Below, piece after piece: positions 36,545-44,802 of a DNA stretch of 64,000 nucleotides. The notes beneath the pieces were generated by a model. It saw only the letters and a program-made list of their open reading frames with translations, made no database searches and had not been told where the DNA came from. Positions within the stretch are counted from its first letter, which is position 1. Every line of letters begins with the position of its first letter. A program made the translations under genes and the position numbers. Source of the stretch: Phyllobacterium phragmitis. GTDB taxonomy: Bacteria > Pseudomonadota > Alphaproteobacteria > Rhizobiales > Rhizobiaceae. Location of the stretch: assembly GCF_002980495.1 (NCBI RefSeq), contig NZ_PVBR01000007.1, positions 203,188 to 267,187 on the forward strand, written 5' to 3'.

Positions 36545-36600
36545 GGCGCAAACGATTCCATCAAAACATGAACCGCTCTAAACGGAACCACTGCCAAGCG

Positions 36601-36736
36601 CCCTCGCCCTTCGAGGCTGCGTTCCGCTTCGCTTCACTACGCACCTCAGGATGAGGGCTACTGAAGCGCGGCGTCCCTTCACCCTCATCCTGAGGTGCGA
36701 GCGTGAGCCAAGCCTCGAAGGACGAGGGTGAAGGGG
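36601..36736. repeat. CCTTCGAGG...CCTCAGGATGAGG repeat, copy 1
   Basis: CCCTCGCCCTTCGAGGC and GCCTCGAAGGACGAGGG face each other around CACCTCAGGATGAGGG / CCCTCATCCTGAGGTG. Copies are at 39076-39206 and 56881-57013. With the preceding element it fills the gap between map and argG, where no gene is seen. Confidence 0.85.
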
Positions 36737-36740
36737 GCAA

Positions 36741-37964
36741 TCAGCCCTTGCGGTCACGCGCCGCCAACGTCCTCAGGCGCAAGGCGTTCAACTTGATGAA
36801 GCCGGCGGCGTCCTTCTGGTCGTAGGCGCCCTGGTCGTCCTCGAAGGTGACCAGTTTGTCGGAATAGAGCGACTTGTCGCTCTCGCGACCGATCACCATG
36901 ACGTTGCCCTTGTAGAGCTTCAGCGTCACTTCGCCCTCGACATTTGCCTGGCTCCTGTCGATGGCCGCCTGAAGCATCTCGCGCTCCGGCGAGAACCAGA
37001 AGCCATAATAGATGAGCTCCGCATAGCGCGGCATCAGCTCGTCCTTCAGATGCGCCGCGCCGCGGTCGAGCGTGATCGATTCGATGGCGCGGTGGGCGGC
37101 GAGCAGGATGGTGCCGCCGGGCGTCTCGTAGACGCCGCGCGACTTCATGCCGACGAAGCGGTTCTCGACCAGATCGAGACGGCCAATGCCGTTGTCACGA
37201 CCGTAATCGTTGAGCCTGGCCAGAAGGGTCGCGGGGGAAAGCCGCTCGCCATTGATGGAAACGGCGTCGCCCTTTTCGAAACCGACCTTGATGATCGTCG
37301 CCTTGTCGGGCGCGGCCTCAGGTGAAATCGTGCGCATATGCACATATTCCGGCGCTTCCATTGCCGGGTCTTCCAGCACCTTGCCCTCGGAAGAGGAGTG
37401 CAGCAGGTTGGCATCGACGGAGAATGGCGCCTCGCCCTTTTTGTCCTTGGCGACCGGGATCTGATGTTTTTCGGCGAATTCCAACAGATCGGTGCGGCTC
37501 TTGAACGACCAGTCGCGCCACGGCGCGATGATCTTGATATCCGGATTCAGCGCATAGGCGGAAAGCTCGAAACGCACCTGGTCGTTGCCCTTGCCGGTCG
37601 CGCCATGGGCGATGGCATCCGCGCCGGTCTTCTTCGCGATCTCGATCAGATGCTTGGAGATCAGCGGGCGGGCAATCGAGGTGCCCAGCAGATAGACGCC
37701 CTCATAGACGGCATTGGCGCGGAACATCGGGAAGACGAAATCGCGCACGAATTCCTCGCGCACGTCTTCGACGAAGATTTCCTTGATGCCCAGCATCTCG
37801 GCCTTCTTGCGCGCCGGCTCCAGTTCCTCGCCCTGGCCCAGATCGGCGGTGAAGGTGACGACCTCCGCGCCCAGTTCGGTCTGAAGCCATTTCAGGATGA
37901 TCGAGGTGTCCAGGCCGCCCGAATAGGCGAGCACGACCTTTTTGACGTCTTTCCACTTGTTCAT
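36741..37964 (-). CDS. argG: Argininosuccinate synthase
   Basis: Condenses citrulline and aspartate with ATP in arginine biosynthesis. At 407 residues it has the normal length. The ATP pyrophosphatase loop [10 protein letters not shown] is at about 13-22, [13 protein letters not shown] near 118, and [10 protein letters not shown] near 147. The gene is isolated, with its promoter in 37965-38042, and it ends next to a repeat. Confidence 0.97.
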   Translation of the reverse strand: MNKWKDVKKVVLAYSGGLDTSIILKWLQTELGAEVVTFTADLGQGEELEPARKKAEMLGIKEIFVEDVREEFVRDFVFPMFRANAVYEGVYLLGTSIARPLISKHLIEIAKKTGADAIAHGATGKGNDQVRFELSAYALNPDIKIIAPWRDWSFKSRTDLLEFAEKHQIPVAKDKKGEAPFSVDANLLHSSSEGKVLEDPAMEAPEYVHMRTISPEAAPDKATIIKVGFEKGDAVSINGERLSPATLLARLNDYGRDNGIGRLDLVENRFVGMKSRGVYETPGGTILLAAHRAIESITLDRGAAHLKDELMPRYAELIYYGFWFSPEREMLQAAIDRSQANVEGEVTLKLYKGNVMVIGRESDKSLYSDKLVTFEDDQGAYDQKDAAGFIKLNALRLRTLAARDRKG

Positions 37965-38042
37965 GTTCTTGTCCGGTAAAATGGAGGCTATAGAGGGTTG
38001 TGGGGTCTTTTATCAGTTGAGCACAGCCACGCAAGCTGAAGG

Positions 38043-38342
38043 TCATATAGCTTGCGGTTCGCCGACTTCATAAAGCTTGAGATTGCGATCGCTGATGCCG
38101 AGCCCAGGCCACGCGGCGCGCCATTCAGCGATGTGAGCAGAGGTGAAATGCCGATCCAGCGACACGCGGTCGCGCCACATCTCCTTCACATGGATGAGAC
38201 CGGGCTGCAGGATATCTTCCGCATAGCGATAGTCGACGCAGCCGTCTTCCGCCCGGCTTGCCAGAATCATGTTTTGCATGGCCTCGCGGGCGTCGGCGAG
38301 GTTTTCCGGCGGCAGGCGGACGGTTCCGGTGATGAGCAGCAT
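38043..38342 (-). CDS. Antibiotic biosynthesis monooxygenase (ABM) domain protein
   Basis: A 99-residue single-domain ferredoxin-like protein: MLLITGTVRLPPENLADARE with SRAEDGCVDYRYAEDILQPG and EMWRDRVSLDRHF. These match the ABM/YgiN-like family, which includes quinol monooxygenases and heme-degrading enzymes. The actual substrate is unknown. It is divergent from the LysE exporter gene. Confidence 0.87.
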   Translation of the reverse strand: MLLITGTVRLPPENLADAREAMQNMILASRAEDGCVDYRYAEDILQPGLIHVKEMWRDRVSLDRHFTSAHIAEWRAAWPGLGISDRNLKLYEVGEPQAI

Positions 38343-38407
38343 TTTGGTCCTGTTCCTTTAGCCGTTAAATATGTTAGCGTGCGTTACTCTTGCGGAGCAC
38401 GCCCCCC

Positions 38408-39067
38408 ATGTCGTTCCTGACAAATATGTCTTTTATCCCCGATTGGCCTGTTCTCGTCCAGTTCGCCGTCGCGACCTTCATTCTGACGATCACGCCGGGG
38501 CCGGACATGACGCTGTTCGTCGGGCGGGCGCTGGCGCAAGGACGGGCGGCGGGGCTGGCCTGCCTTGCAGGCGCCTGCACCGGCATTGCCATCCATACTT
38601 CGATGGTGGCGCTGGGTCTGTCTGCCTTGATCGTCGCATCACCGGAAGCGTTCTTCGCGCTCAAGATCGTTGGCGCCGGCTATCTCATCTGGCTAGCCAT
38701 TCAGGCGATCCGCAAAGGCTCGGCCTTCTCGCCGGAAAACAAAAGCAGCGGGCAGCAGAGCTTGTTCAGGAACTGGGCGACGGGGCTCGGCATCAATCTG
38801 CTCAATCCGAAGATCATCCTGTTCTTCATGACCTTCCTGCCGCAGTTCGTCTCGGTGAGCGATCCTCACGCGCCGGGCAAGCTGTTCTTCCTCGGGCTGT
38901 CGTTCATCCCGCTATCGCTGCCCTTCGTCGTGCCGATGATTCTGGCGGCTGACAGGTTTGCCGGGCTTTTGAAGAAGAACCCGACGGTGACACGGGTCAC
39001 CGACTGGCTGTTTGCGGGAGTCTTTTCGGCATTCGCATGCAAGATTTTGATGACGCAGGCGAAGTGA
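38408..39067 (+). CDS. LysE-family amino-acid exporter
   Basis: A 219-residue membrane protein with about six helices. The family motif ITPGPDMTLFVGRALAQGR is near residue 27, and GAGYLIWLAIQAIR and NLLNPKIILFFMTFLPQFV follow. The LysE/RhtB family exports amino acids or related compounds; the substrate here is unknown. I chose ATG 38408; ATG 38426 is also possible. It ends next to a repeat. Confidence 0.88.
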   Translation: MSFLTNMSFIPDWPVLVQFAVATFILTITPGPDMTLFVGRALAQGRAAGLACLAGACTGIAIHTSMVALGLSALIVASPEAFFALKIVGAGYLIWLAIQAIRKGSAFSPENKSSGQQSLFRNWATGLGINLLNPKIILFFMTFLPQFVSVSDPHAPGKLFFLGLSFIPLSLPFVVPMILAADRFAGLLKKNPTVTRVTDWLFAGVFSAFACKILMTQAK

Positions 39068-39075
39068 ACCTTTTG

Positions 39076-39206
39076 CCCTCGCCCTTCGAGGCTCGCTACG
39101 CTCGCACCTCAGGATGAGGGCAAAAGGGTGCGGCGCTCCCTTCATCCTCATGGTGAGGTGCGATTGGAGCGAAGCGAAATGAGCCTCGAACCACGAGGAT
39201 GAAGGG
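39076..39206. repeat. CCTTCGAGG...CCTCAGGATGAGG repeat, copy 2
   Basis: Same palindromic element as 36601-36736, placed between the ends of the LysE gene and the following membrane-protein gene, where it may act as a bidirectional terminator. Confidence 0.8.
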
Positions 39207-39208
39207 AT

Positions 39209-39655
39209 CTACCGCCGCGCCCCGGCGGAGCGCCCGGCGATCAGCCAATAGACCGAGCCGGCGACAATGCCCGCGGCGGCTGCGGTGGTGGAAAAAAGAG
39301 CGTAATCCGAAGACCCGGCCTGCGCATTGTAAAAAAGCTGGTAACCGACGATGCCCATGCCCATCAGCAGTCCGGCAAGGCTGTAGAACAACCAGTCCCG
39401 GCGAGCGGTGAACTCAGCCCACACCAGGATGAAAAGGGACGGAATGAAAGTTCCGGTCGCCACGTAAAAAACGGTAAACGGCGTGGTCGCGAGGCTGACC
39501 TGTAGAATGCTTTCCACGGTGGCCTGATCGGCGGGGCCATGGTTACCCGCGGCAAAGAGCAGCGCGGTCAGGACAAAGGCAGCAATGATCACCGCCGCCA
39601 GCCAGGCCATCGACGCCAGGATGAAGCGCCAGAGATAATAGAAAAAGTCGCTCAT
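39209..39655 (-). CDS. Four-helix membrane protein of unknown function
   Basis: A 148-residue protein, MSDFFYYLWRFILASMAWLA, with four hydrophobic helices and little between them. The last helices are FYSLAGLLMGMGIVGYQLF and AAAAGIVAGSVYWLIAG. No domain with assigned function is recognised. It follows rlmN on the same strand, with a palindromic repeat filling the gap, and may be co-transcribed. Confidence 0.75.
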   Translation of the reverse strand: MSDFFYYLWRFILASMAWLAAVIIAAFVLTALLFAAGNHGPADQATVESILQVSLATTPFTVFYVATGTFIPSLFILVWAEFTARRDWLFYSLAGLLMGMGIVGYQLFYNAQAGSSDYALFSTTAAAAGIVAGSVYWLIAGRSAGARR

Positions 39656-39663
39656 TTTTCCAC

Positions 39664-39731
39664 GCAAGCCCGATGGAAAAGCTCTTGCTTTTCCCGGGAA
39701 AACCGGTTCCCACTTTTCCTGAACTTGCTCA
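39664..39731. repeat. Palindromic repeat between rlmN and the membrane-protein gene
   Basis: GCAAGCCCGATGG at the left and GAACTTGCTC at the right flank CTTTTCCCGGGAAAACCGG. The sequence is almost identical to the copy inside imuB (33012-33082). The rlmN stop codon lies at its edge. Confidence 0.85.
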
Positions 39732-40967
39732 CTCCTCGCCGTGCCCTGCGATCATCATGGCCTCCAGCGCCAGGCGATCCGTCTTGCGCATACGCTCGGA
39801 CTCCGATTTTAGCTGGCCGCAGGCGGCGAGGATGTCGCGGCCGCGCGGGGTGCGGATCGGCGAGGCATAGCCGGCATTGTTGACGTAATCGGCGAAGCGC
39901 TCGATCTGCTCCCAGTCGGAGCACTGATAGTTGGTGCCGGGCCATGGATTGAATGGGATCAGGTTGATCTTGGCCGGAATGCCCCTGAGCAGGCGCACCA
40001 GTTCCTTGGCATCGTCGAGGCTGTCGTTGACGTCCTTGAGCATCACATATTCGAAGGTGATACGCCTGGCGTTGGAGAGGCCGGGATAGGCGCGGCAGGC
40101 CTTGATCAGCTCGGCAAGCGGATATTTCTTGTTGATCGGCACCAGCATGTCGCGCAGGTCGTCGCGCACGGCATGAAGCGAAATCGCCAGCATGACGCCG
40201 ATCTCCTCGCCGGTGCGATAAATCTCCGGCACGACGCCCGAGGTCGACAGCGTGATGCGGCGTTTGGAGAGCGAGAGCCCGTCGCCATCCGACGCGATGA
40301 GCAGCGCCTTTTTCACTTCCTCGAAATTATAGAGCGGCTCGCCCATGCCCATCATGACGACATTCGTCACCTTGCGGCCTTCGGCAGGCACGATCGCGCC
40401 ATCCGGCGTGTTCTTGTCGGGGAAATCGCCCAGACGGTCGCGCGCGGCCATCAGCTGGGCAAGGATTTCCTCCGCCGTCAGATTGCGCACCAGCTTCTGT
40501 GTGCCAGTATGGCAAAACGAGCAGGTCAGCGTGCAGCCGACCTGGCTGGAGACGCACAGCGTGCCGCGCCCCTCCTCGGGGATATAGACGGTTTCAATTT
40601 CAACGGGTCGCCCTGCTCCTCGCGCGGGAAACCGGAACAGCCATTTGCGGGTGCCGTCATTGGAAATCTGTTCATCGACGATTTCCGGACGCCCGATGGA
40701 AAAATGCCGCTCCAATAGCGCCCGCATATCCTTGGAGATATTGAGCATATCGGCGAAATCGGCCACGCCGCGCACATAGAGCCAATGCCATAGCTGCGCG
40801 ACGCGCATCTTGATCTGCCGCTGCGGCACGCCGATACCGGCCAGGGCTTCGCCCATCCCGGCGCGCGTCAGGCCGATCAGCGAGGGCTTCGGCGCGAGAC
40901 TGGCGCGGGCCGTTGCGCCAAGCGCGTCACGGGCTGCATGCGTGGTCAGGTCAAACGAAATGGACAT
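39729..40967 (-). CDS. rlmN: 23S rRNA/tRNA adenine-C2 methyltransferase RlmN
   Basis: A radical-SAM methyltransferase of 412 residues acting on A2503 of 23S rRNA and A37 of some tRNAs. The iron-sulfur motif CSFCHTGT lies in [13 protein letters not shown] near residue 145. [13 protein letters not shown] near 212 and the C-terminal Cys in ILAACGQL, which forms the methyl-protein intermediate, are both present. The start at 40967 gives the conserved N-terminus. An upstream repeat (41097-41216) precedes its promoter region. Confidence 0.95.
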   Translation of the reverse strand: MSISFDLTTHAARDALGATARASLAPKPSLIGLTRAGMGEALAGIGVPQRQIKMRVAQLWHWLYVRGVADFADMLNISKDMRALLERHFSIGRPEIVDEQISNDGTRKWLFRFPARGAGRPVEIETVYIPEEGRGTLCVSSQVGCTLTCSFCHTGTQKLVRNLTAEEILAQLMAARDRLGDFPDKNTPDGAIVPAEGRKVTNVVMMGMGEPLYNFEEVKKALLIASDGDGLSLSKRRITLSTSGVVPEIYRTGEEIGVMLAISLHAVRDDLRDMLVPINKKYPLAELIKACRAYPGLSNARRITFEYVMLKDVNDSLDDAKELVRLLRGIPAKINLIPFNPWPGTNYQCSDWEQIERFADYVNNAGYASPIRTPRGRDILAACGQLKSESERMRKTDRLALEAMMIAGHGEE

Positions 40968-41096
40968 TGGTTTTTCACGTTTAAGGAATTTCGGAATATA
41001 TGGGTCTTCGCCCGTCGCCGCACCAGTCACAAGGCGGCATCTTGCGCGGGCTCATAGCATGGAACGGGCTTTGCGTCACCCGCATATGGCGCAATT

Positions 41097-41216
41097 GCCC
41101 CTCACCCTTACCCTCTCCCCGTAAAGAACGGGGAGAGGGAGGCGTCAGCGTTGCCGCTTCGCCCGATTCCCCGTTCTTTACGGGGAGAAGGTGCCGGTAG
41201 GCGGATGAGGGGCATT
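41097..41216. repeat. CCCCTCATCCG-type intergenic repeat, copy 2
   Basis: Same element as 36427-36544, in the opposite orientation, with paired GGGGAGAGGG and CTTCTCCCC arms. It occupies most of the gap between rlmN and ialB (40968-41283); no gene is present there. Confidence 0.85.
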
Positions 41217-41232
41217 CCATGACATCCAAAAC

Positions 41233-41262
41233 AAAAAGGCCGGAGTCTCCTCCAGCCCTTTC
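41233..41262 (-). terminator. Rho-independent terminator of the ialB gene
   Basis: On the minus strand, AAAGGGCTGGAG and CTCCGGCCTTTTTG pair around GAGA and end in a T-run, 22 bases after the ialB stop. Confidence 0.75.
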
Positions 41263-41283
41263 ATGCCAAAACCATGCAGAATT

Positions 41284-41787
41284 TCACTTACATTTCTGGA
41301 TAGCGGCGAGCGCTGCCGAAACGCCCTTGAGGGAATAGCTATAGCTGGTGTTGGTGCCGCGCTTGGAAACCGCCTTGACGGTCATGTCGGCGCCGGCGCG
41401 CATGGCCGCGACGAGCTGCGGCTCCTCGGCGGCATTCTCCATCCAGCCCGACTTGCCGTTGGTGAACATCGTGAAACTGCGATTGCCGATCGTGACGGTT
41501 ACCTTGGAATTGGCCCGCAGCTCGTATCCGGCCATGAATTGCGGCTCGAAACTGACATTCTGGCCGGGCTTCTGGCTCACCAGGAAGAAATTGTCCCCAT
41601 GATCGACGTTGGCGGGTGTCTTCTTGGTCGGCACAGACAGGACGTAGCAGACCTTGCCGTTGCCCGACTGGTAGCTATACGCGCCCCACGCGTTGAACTG
41701 GCTGATCTGGCTCGGGGTCTGCGCGAGTGCAGCACTCGCCGTCCCCATCATGAACACAGAAGCCGCGACGATCGATTTTCCAAGCAT
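41284..41787 (-). CDS. ialB: Invasion-associated locus B (IalB) family exported protein
   Basis: A 167-residue exported protein. The signal peptide MLGKSIVAASVFMMGTASAA is cleaved before LAQTPS. The conserved core includes NAWGAYSYQSGNGKVCYVLS, FFLVSQKP and LKGVSAALAAIQKCK; two cysteines may form a disulfide. The IalB family was named from Bartonella invasion but is widespread in rhizobia, where its role is not known. The gene stands alone, and 41788-42087 upstream holds only its promoter region. Confidence 0.87.
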   Translation of the reverse strand: MLGKSIVAASVFMMGTASAALAQTPSQISQFNAWGAYSYQSGNGKVCYVLSVPTKKTPANVDHGDNFFLVSQKPGQNVSFEPQFMAGYELRANSKVTVTIGNRSFTMFTNGKSGWMENAAEEPQLVAAMRAGADMTVKAVSKRGTNTSYSYSLKGVSAALAAIQKCK

Positions 41788-42087
41788 GTTTTCTACCGGT
41801 TCTCTTTCGTTTGCTTCAAATCCAAAACCCGGGCTCCAAACCCGTGCCTTAACCCGGGAATAGTCGTCGCTATGCGCGCCGCCCCCGCTCAGTTCCCCTT
41901 AATTTGACTTAATCTGGGTTACCAAACGGTGAAGTTTTGCGTAAACGCTATGCTTTTCTCGATGAAAAACCCAAGCCTTGAAGCGTTACCCTTGCAAGCG
42001 ACTTCATCCAAAAGAAAGCGGCGAGAATGTGATCGCCCCAGCCGTCACTCGCATATGTTACCAGTTATGTCAGCACTCGAGGTATGA

Positions 42088-42462
42088 TCAATCGCGGTTT
42101 TCAAGCGCCTTGCGGGCGGCTTCGCGATGAGCCGGCGTGATATGCGAGCGGATCGCAGCCAACGCAGCCATCAAAACCGCCACGTCGTCCGTGAACCCAA
42201 TCCCCAGAAGAAAATCGGGAATAAAATCGAAAGGCAGCACGAAATAGGCGAGCGCCGCCAGAAGCGTGCCGCGCACCCGCATCGGCGTATGGGGATCAAG
42301 CGCACAGTAATAGGCCGCGACCACCTCGTCCATGAAGGGTATGGAACGACCGGCTTTTCGCACGGTCTTCCAGAAGCCGGCACGCACCCGCTCGGCCCGC
42401 CGTTGCTGCTGTTCTTCGCTGCCGGGTTCGAGAATTTCGCCTATCTTCACATCGTCCATCAT
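42088..42462 (-). CDS. DUF1232/YkvA-family protein
   Basis: A 124-residue protein. The DUF1232 core LAYFVLPFDFIPDFLLGIGFTDD is near residue 68, in two blocks: LAYFVLPFDFIPDFL and GIGFTDD. One or two hydrophobic segments suggest a membrane-associated protein of unknown role. ATG 42462 has GGAG with six bases between; ATGs at 42468 and 42459 are near-equivalent. It is downstream of thpR on the same strand. Confidence 0.85.
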   Translation of the reverse strand: MMDDVKIGEILEPGSEEQQQRRAERVRAGFWKTVRKAGRSIPFMDEVVAAYYCALDPHTPMRVRGTLLAALAYFVLPFDFIPDFLLGIGFTDDVAVLMAALAAIRSHITPAHREAARKALENRD

Positions 42463-42613
42463 AGTCATCTCCGAATGGAAACATGGGATGGCAAAGCCCG
42501 GCACGCAAGAGGAACCGCAAAACGCGACGCTGCCGCTCCCCTCTCTGAGGCGCGCGGCGGGAGAACGAAATCCCCGCCCCTTACCATGGCGGGCCGGCGG
42601 ATTTCGAGGAGGT

Positions 42614-43207
42614 CTACCGGATGGTCCTGGCGGCTTCCCAGGCGGTTTCCGAAACGTTCTGACTGCTCTGGCGTGACTGGAGCGGCCAAGCTTCCTCGAC
42701 GATATAGGGGCCACCGCCGACCGAATCCCTGGACGACATCAGGACGAAACGTCCGACACGGAACGGTACCGTGGCGAAATTGCCGCGTGAGGAAAGATAG
42801 TGGGCCACATCCTCGGCGCGGACATTCTTCAGCCGGGCGAGCGTCACATGCGGGGTGAATTTCCTGGGGTCGGCGGGCAATCCCAACCGCTGGCAGATGC
42901 GCTCGATCTCCGCCTGAAGCGCGAAGAGGTTGGGCGAGGGCGAAACGCCGGCAAAGATGCTGTGCGGCTTTTTCGAGCCGAAAGCGCCGACACCGGAAAG
43001 GTTCAGCATGAATTCCGGACGGTGGATGCGGTCGAGCGCGTTGGCGATCTCGTCGGCCACATGGCCTTCAATGTCACCGAAAAAGCGCAGCGTGATGTGG
43101 TAGTTCTCGACATCGATCCAGCGTGCGCCGATGAGACCGCCCCGTAAAAGCGAGAGCGAAAGCGCGGCGTCGCGCGGAATTTCGAGGGCAGTGAAAAGAC
43201 GCGGCAT
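42614..43207 (-). CDS. thpR: RNA 2',3'-cyclic phosphodiesterase (2'-5' RNA ligase family)
   Basis: A 197-residue 2H phosphoesterase. The two catalytic HxTx motifs are visible: YHITLRFFGDIE near 37 and FTPHVTLARLKN near 123. The enzyme opens 2',3'-cyclic phosphates at RNA ends and can ligate 2'-5'. ATG 43207 has GAGGAGGATG before it. The C-terminus is extended with low-complexity sequence. Confidence 0.9.
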   Translation of the reverse strand: MPRLFTALEIPRDAALSLSLLRGGLIGARWIDVENYHITLRFFGDIEGHVADEIANALDRIHRPEFMLNLSGVGAFGSKKPHSIFAGVSPSPNLFALQAEIERICQRLGLPADPRKFTPHVTLARLKNVRAEDVAHYLSSRGNFATVPFRVGRFVLMSSRDSVGGGPYIVEEAWPLQSRQSSQNVSETAWEAARTIR

Positions 43208-43302
43208 GAGCACATCCTCCTCGAATCGTTCAACATCTCTAGCGAATCATCGAACGGGACCAAGAGCAAGCTGTTTATTCCAGGTCCCTTAATTACAGGC
43301 GC

Positions 43303-43974
43303 CTATGTCCTCTCCTTTCCAAGCTCTCGCAAAGCCGCCTCGACGGTCGGTAAAAAGCCTTCGACCATACGCGCGACACCGTTGGGATTAGGATGCATGC
43401 CGTCTTCCAGAAGCAGATTCTTCTGTGCGGCGACGCCATCGAGAAAGAACGAATAAAGCGGCACGTCATATTTCTGCGCGAGGCGAGGATAGATGGCGTT
43501 GAACCTGTCGCCGTAATCCTTTCCCATATTCGGGGGAGCGATCATTCCGGCCAGGATGACGGCGATGCCGCGCTGCTTCAGCCGCGCCAGCATGGCATCC
43601 AGATTCTTCTCGGTGATTTCGGGCGAAACGCCGCGCAGCGCATCATTTGCGCCCAACTCCAGAATGACGATCCGCGTGCCATCGGGAACCGACCAGTCGA
43701 GCCGTGCCAGCCCGCCGGCCGTCGTATCGCCGGAAACACCGGCATTCTCGATCACCACGTCGTAACCAGCCTTCTTCAACGCCTGCTCGAGGCGAACGGG
43801 AAAGGCATCTCCAGGCGAGAGCTGATATCCGGCCATGAGGCTATCGCCGAAGCCGACGATGCGAACCGGCTGACCCGCCTCGCCCATGTTTCCGCTAATC
43901 TGGTCGGCCTGCGCCATCGGCGCGACAATAAGACCCAGGATGAAAACAAATGATGCTATCAGTTTGAATCTCAT
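43303..43974 (-). CDS. tesA: TesA-like SGNH esterase/lysophospholipase
   Basis: A 223-residue exported hydrolase. The signal peptide is followed by the catalytic block FGDSLMAGYQLSPGD (Ser near residue 45), block III GANDALRG near 115, and block V DGMHPNPNG near 195 with catalytic Asp and His. It hydrolyses acyl esters or thioesters in the periplasm. It is divergent from a YbbA/YbbP-like ABC system, the arrangement found in E. coli (tesA-ybbA-ybbP). Confidence 0.92.
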   Translation of the reverse strand: MRFKLIASFVFILGLIVAPMAQADQISGNMGEAGQPVRIVGFGDSLMAGYQLSPGDAFPVRLEQALKKAGYDVVIENAGVSGDTTAGGLARLDWSVPDGTRIVILELGANDALRGVSPEITEKNLDAMLARLKQRGIAVILAGMIAPPNMGKDYGDRFNAIYPRLAQKYDVPLYSFFLDGVAAQKNLLLEDGMHPNPNGVARMVEGFLPTVEAALRELGKERT

Positions 43975-44070
43975 AGTCGGCAACCCATATCAGAAAATCC
44001 CTGTGCTCGGAAAGTACTCGGAAATCCGTGCGACACCCGCATGATCCCATACATATAGGAAGCTCTGCCC

Positions 44071-44802
44071 GTGACAGAACCCGTGATCGCTCTCGATAAC
44101 GTCCATCTGACCCTCGGGAGCGGCGCTTCGACGGTTCACGTCCTCAAGGGCATGTCGCTTGAAATCGAACCGGGACAATCGGTCGGCATCGTCGGTCCGT
44201 CCGGTTCGGGCAAATCGACGCTGCTGATGGTGCTGGCCGGGCTGGAGCGCATCGACAGCGGCACGGTTTCGGTCGCAGGCGCAGCGCTCAACACGATGAG
44301 CGAAGACCAGGCCGCGGCCTTCCGCGGCCGCAATATCGGCATCGTCTTCCAGTCCTTCCACCTCATTCCGAACATGACCGCGCTTGAAAACGCCGCCGTT
44401 CCGCTCGAACTCGCGGGCAATCCGGATGCTTTCGAGATCGCGGCGCGGGAATTGAAGGCGGTCGGACTCGAGCATCGCATGACGCATTATCCAGGCGAAC
44501 TTTCGGGCGGCGAACAGCAGCGCGTGGCGATCGCCCGCGCGCTGGCGCCATCGCCGAAAATCCTCATAGCCGACGAGCCGACCGGCAATCTCGACACCGC
44601 CACGGGCAAGCAGATCACCGATCTCCTGTTCCAGACGCAGCGCGAACACGGGCTGACGCTGGTGCTCGTCACCCATGATTCCGCGCTTTCCGCGCGTTGC
44701 GACCGTGAAATCCGCGTGCGATCCGGCCGGATAGAAACAGGTATCGAAACGGACGGCACAGACGCGCCCGCCGCCGCACGCATCGTCGCGGTGAACCCAT
44801 GA
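44071..44802 (+). CDS. ybbA: YbbA/LolD-like ABC transporter ATP-binding protein
   Basis: A 243-residue ATPase of the MacB/LolD class. Walker A is GPSGSGKST, the signature is LSGGEQQRVAIARA, Walker B is ILIADEPTGNLD and the H-loop is VLVTHDSA. It starts at a GTG (44071). Its stop overlaps the permease start (ATGA). Such systems act by mechanotransmission or lipid/lipoprotein extraction, and the substrate here is unknown. Divergent tesA suggests a link to lipid handling. Confidence 0.9.
   Translation: MTEPVIALDNVHLTLGSGASTVHVLKGMSLEIEPGQSVGIVGPSGSGKSTLLMVLAGLERIDSGTVSVAGAALNTMSEDQAAAFRGRNIGIVFQSFHLIPNMTALENAAVPLELAGNPDAFEIAARELKAVGLEHRMTHYPGELSGGEQQRVAIARALAPSPKILIADEPTGNLDTATGKQITDLLFQTQREHGLTLVLVTHDSALSARCDREIRVRSGRIETGIETDGTDAPAAARIVAVNP

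Noticed and set aside
36400..36597. Short frames within the CCCCTCATCCG repeats (also near 41000-41229 and 54338-54556)
   Set aside because: They lie inside palindromic repeats, recur with them and have no ribosome-binding sites.
39652..39945. A 97-residue minus-strand frame spanning the end of rlmN
   Set aside because: Out of frame with rlmN and formed by the palindromic repeat.
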